A program made the translations under genes and the position numbers. From contig OX326959.1 in NCBI GenBank assembly GCA_946800325.1, positions 17,514,862-17,578,861 of the forward strand: a DNA stretch of 64,000 nucleotides, read 5' to 3'. Source of the DNA: Luzula sylvatica (taxonomy: Eukaryota; Streptophyta; Magnoliopsida; Poales; Juncaceae). The notes beneath the pieces are model-generated. The model was not told where the DNA came from. It searched no databases and saw nothing but the letters and a program-made list of their open reading frames with translations. This document shows positions 61,021 to 64,000 of the stretch, one piece after another. The first letter of the stretch is position 1. Every line of letters begins with the position of its first letter.

Positions 61021-64000
61021 TAAATCGATGATCATACAATTTAAACATTTATCATATTTCACTTTTTACAAAGTATAAACAATTTATTTAAATTTTATAT
61101 CGATCTATATGAAATCAGTTTTATGTATATAACATAATATATAATGCGTATTATGTTTAGCTATTTCACAATATACGGATAAGTTGTTTATTAACATGAT
61201 TATAATTAATTTAAATTCTTATTATTCTTATATTTTAAGTACTTTTCTGTATCAGATCATCACAAATTTTCTTGTGTCAGATTGTCACGATTATTTCAAT
61301 AATAAGGTTACAAAATTTGAACAAATAATTAATCATCGATTTTATGAAAGTGATTTTTTGGTAGATATTTGTATATTATTTATTTACGCTCTAACTTTGA
61401 ATAAGTTTAGAAGCCCATCAAAGAAATAACTTAGTATCATTTGTTAGTCCAAGTGTTTATCACATACGAATGCGAATAAAAAAGGAGAAGTTCAAATACA
61501 TAACGAGAACTAATATATAAATATGTAATAGGAAGAAGAGATTGTAAGTAAAACAATTGTAAATATCGCAGTACATCCTTGTACTATATTAAATATAGTC
61601 TGGATACGGGTTTTAGAACCCGCCTCGGTTAATAAAAAAAAAACTAATATATAATTTTATAAATCTTACATAAATTATAGAGAAAAGATATCGGGACTCG
61701 ATGAATTGCGCATGGCGGCCGAAATGGTCGACATTGGACTCCAACGATTGGAGGGCACCACATGACGTCACTCCAATCTCTATATTCCCCAAAAAGGTTC
61801 ATTATTTATATCTTAATTTTCCTTTTCTCTGACACTAATTATGTTTTATTGCATATTAAATCTGAAATGTGTTTGTAATGCAGTTTGTTAATGTGTTTGT
61901 GTTGGCCATTTGTTCTTTTTTTCTTTTCTGTCAGTTATTCATATTTGTAAATTTATAGGAGAATTGTGTATGAAGTTAATATTGATTGAATTTCGAAATC
62001 ACAAACTTAACATTATATGTCTAGCACATCTAAAACACTAAATTTCATATTTGAGATTTTTCATAGCCTTTTATCATAATTATTTTAAAGAAATTATACA
62101 TCACAAATCTATAAACCAAAAACAAAGAAAAAGAAATGAATCTTTGATTATGTTGTGGGTTTTGATCGAGTGATTTGGGTAATTTTTTTCCGGAAAAGCC
62201 CTCTCTCAGGAGGGTAATTTTTCAAAAGTAAAAACACAGCACAGGAAGAACATAAAGTAAGTATAATTGGGTGCGCCAGAAAATATTTCTCTATAATTTT
62301 ATTAATCCTTGCAAAATATCATAGCCTTGATTTAATCATGTCCCATGACTTGAGTAGCGGTTAGTTCTGAACGTCACCATGAATGGCTCTCTGCGAGGCT
62401 GCTTCGTTGACCCGCGATACGTGCGACTCACAAATTGTCACCCGAACATATAATTTTAATTTTTAATTGGCTCAATAATCATTTTCACCGTGTCAATAAT
62501 CTATTTTGAACCCGAATATAATATAGATGCTGAAAATAATAGATTGGTGATAAACGCGATAATTATTGCTGTAAATAAATTATTACTAAAAGTATATTAA
62601 AATGACAAATTGTCACCAAAAAACAGTATATCGACACCCAAATGACATAAAGCACAAAACCGAGTGATCGAAATAATCTAAATTAGTAAATTGTATACTC
62701 GGTTATTCAAAACATGAATTGATCCGTGACCAGTTGGCTAACAGCCCCTCGCCTCTTAAAAAATAAAAATAAATAAATACATAAATCGAGAAAACACACA
62801 AGCATGCACGCACTCCCCGAAGCAAAGTCTCCAGACCCATCTCCAATGTGAGAATAAAGAGACGAAAAATTGTTGAGCAGCGGGAGGCTGAATGGGTCGA
62901 TGGTAATAATTTACTTGGTTCGACTAAACTTTTTGACGAGACAAATCGAACAACATCTCCATTGCAAATTAAACAACAAAATTATTCACGGGATTTTAAA
63001 ATACAGTAGTATTTGTTGATTCTTTTAAATCGGATAAGGTAGAATTTTAATCTAATTAGTTCACCAAATTTAAAAATCCGGCATTTCCGGATTTTTAAAA
63101 TTTGGTTTGAATTAGTTTAGAATATTTCTTGAAAACGTGTTATTTTTCGTTCATACACAATTATATGCGGGAATAATCCTGTTTAATCCAAGGCAATATA
63201 CAGTGTCGAATACAAGATATTTGTAATTAAAAATGATATATTAAATTGGAAATAGTATGCCAGGCTACAAAATTATATTATATAGTAACACTAAAAGTGA
63301 CATGACCGAGTATAATGGGATTTTCTCCACTATTTACAGAGTTTCTCTTAATATAATGGGATAAAGTTTAAATAACTTTTACAAAATTGTAATCCAAGGT
63401 GTAATTTTTGGCAATGCATGGATTTTTTCATAAAACTTTCATGTTATGCATTTCTTTTGTTTACTTTTAAAAAAAAAAAATTAGATAATTTAGTCATTAG
63501 GAAATCATGGATATTCTATGACTAATAGAACTACTTTTTTTTCACAAGTAATGTCTGTATTTAAAACATCAATTGCATGAATAAACTCTATATTGTATTT
63601 CATTTAAGATCTTACATATAACTCATATGTTTGTCCATAATTTGAAGAACTGACACGAATGATTCCGCACAAGTTATTTAAACTTTATCCCATTGTATTA
63701 AGAGAAACTATGTAAGATATTGGAGAAAATTGAATAGAAATTGTTAATAAGAATTATAATTTTATGGACGAAGATATTGTCCATTCTGCAGTTACTCTAT
63801 AGAACGGAGCGCTCCTAATAGACATAGACAACTTTAGTCGATCGGTTACGTCGAATATCTGGAGCCCATATGCACATAATACAACAATGAAGTCGCCTAT
63901 TTAGAGCTCTACCACAAAGAGATAATCGATTTACTTGCATTCGAAGAATCCCACAAACCCAAGAAGAAAAGACAAAAAACCATAGAGTTAATGGAATGGA
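61021..64000. repeat. Unit 3 of the array, gene lost
   Basis: 61030-61420 matches the left edge of unit 1. At about 61675 the sequence jumps to the segment that follows the stop in units 1 and 2 (ATAGAGAAAAGATATCGGGA), so promoter, all three exons and introns are missing. It follows the unit to about 62395, is interrupted by about 990 bp of unrelated DNA, resumes near 63385 and reaches the closing phrase at the window edge. I see no gene in it. Confidence 0.6.

Overview
The window is nuclear DNA of a flowering plant, most likely a eudicot. The genes are intron-rich with GT-AG borders, intergenic DNA is very AT-rich, small DNA transposons are abundant, and the proteins belong to plant families (Ycf20-like, FANTASTIC FOUR, auxin-binding protein 1, plastid-type glutathione synthetase, STP sugar carrier). 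I cannot name the species. Exon models were built by hand from splice signals, reading phase and remembered family sequences; none was checked against a database.

Layout. 1-4.1 kb is repeat-derived DNA, including a 224-bp hAT-type element that carries a 45-nt G tract. 4.1-6.7 kb (-) is a two-exon DUF247 gene. 6.8-11.7 kb holds TA microsatellites, a TIR element and a decayed hAT-like element. 11.7-14.4 kb (-) is a GOT1-like vesicle-transport gene whose third exon is split by a 1.86-kb transposon. 15.2-15.6 kb (-) is a Ycf20-like plastid protein. 16.3-25 kb is gene-poor: a minisatellite, a nested pair of MITEs with exact target duplications, and about 2 kb of degenerate AT-rich repeat. 25.2 kb carries a Helitron-type 3' end. 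25.8-29.4 kb is microsatellite and tandem-repeat DNA, and 28.7-32.1 kb (-) holds exon-like segments of an unrecognised gene. 34.2-35.25 kb is a long foldback element.

The gene-dense part runs from 36.2 to 51.2 kb: a FANTASTIC FOUR-like gene (+), auxin-binding protein 1 (+), glutathione synthetase (-, 12 exons, one AT-AC intron of U12 type), an STP hexose/H+ symporter (+), AP-5 complex subunit mu (-) and an RNA exonuclease 4-like nuclease with a C2H2 finger (+). The AP-5 mu and nuclease genes are divergent and share a 339-bp promoter region. ABP1/glutathione synthetase and STP/AP-5 mu are tail-to-tail pairs. These are unrelated single-copy-type genes and do not form a pathway cluster.

51.6-64 kb is a tandem segmental array of about 4-kb units. 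Units 1 and 2 each carry an intact three-exon gene for a small arginine-rich protein of unknown function (171 and 170 aa). Unit 3 keeps only the 3' and downstream flanks, so the gene has been lost there. This gene family is the best candidate in the window for something undescribed.
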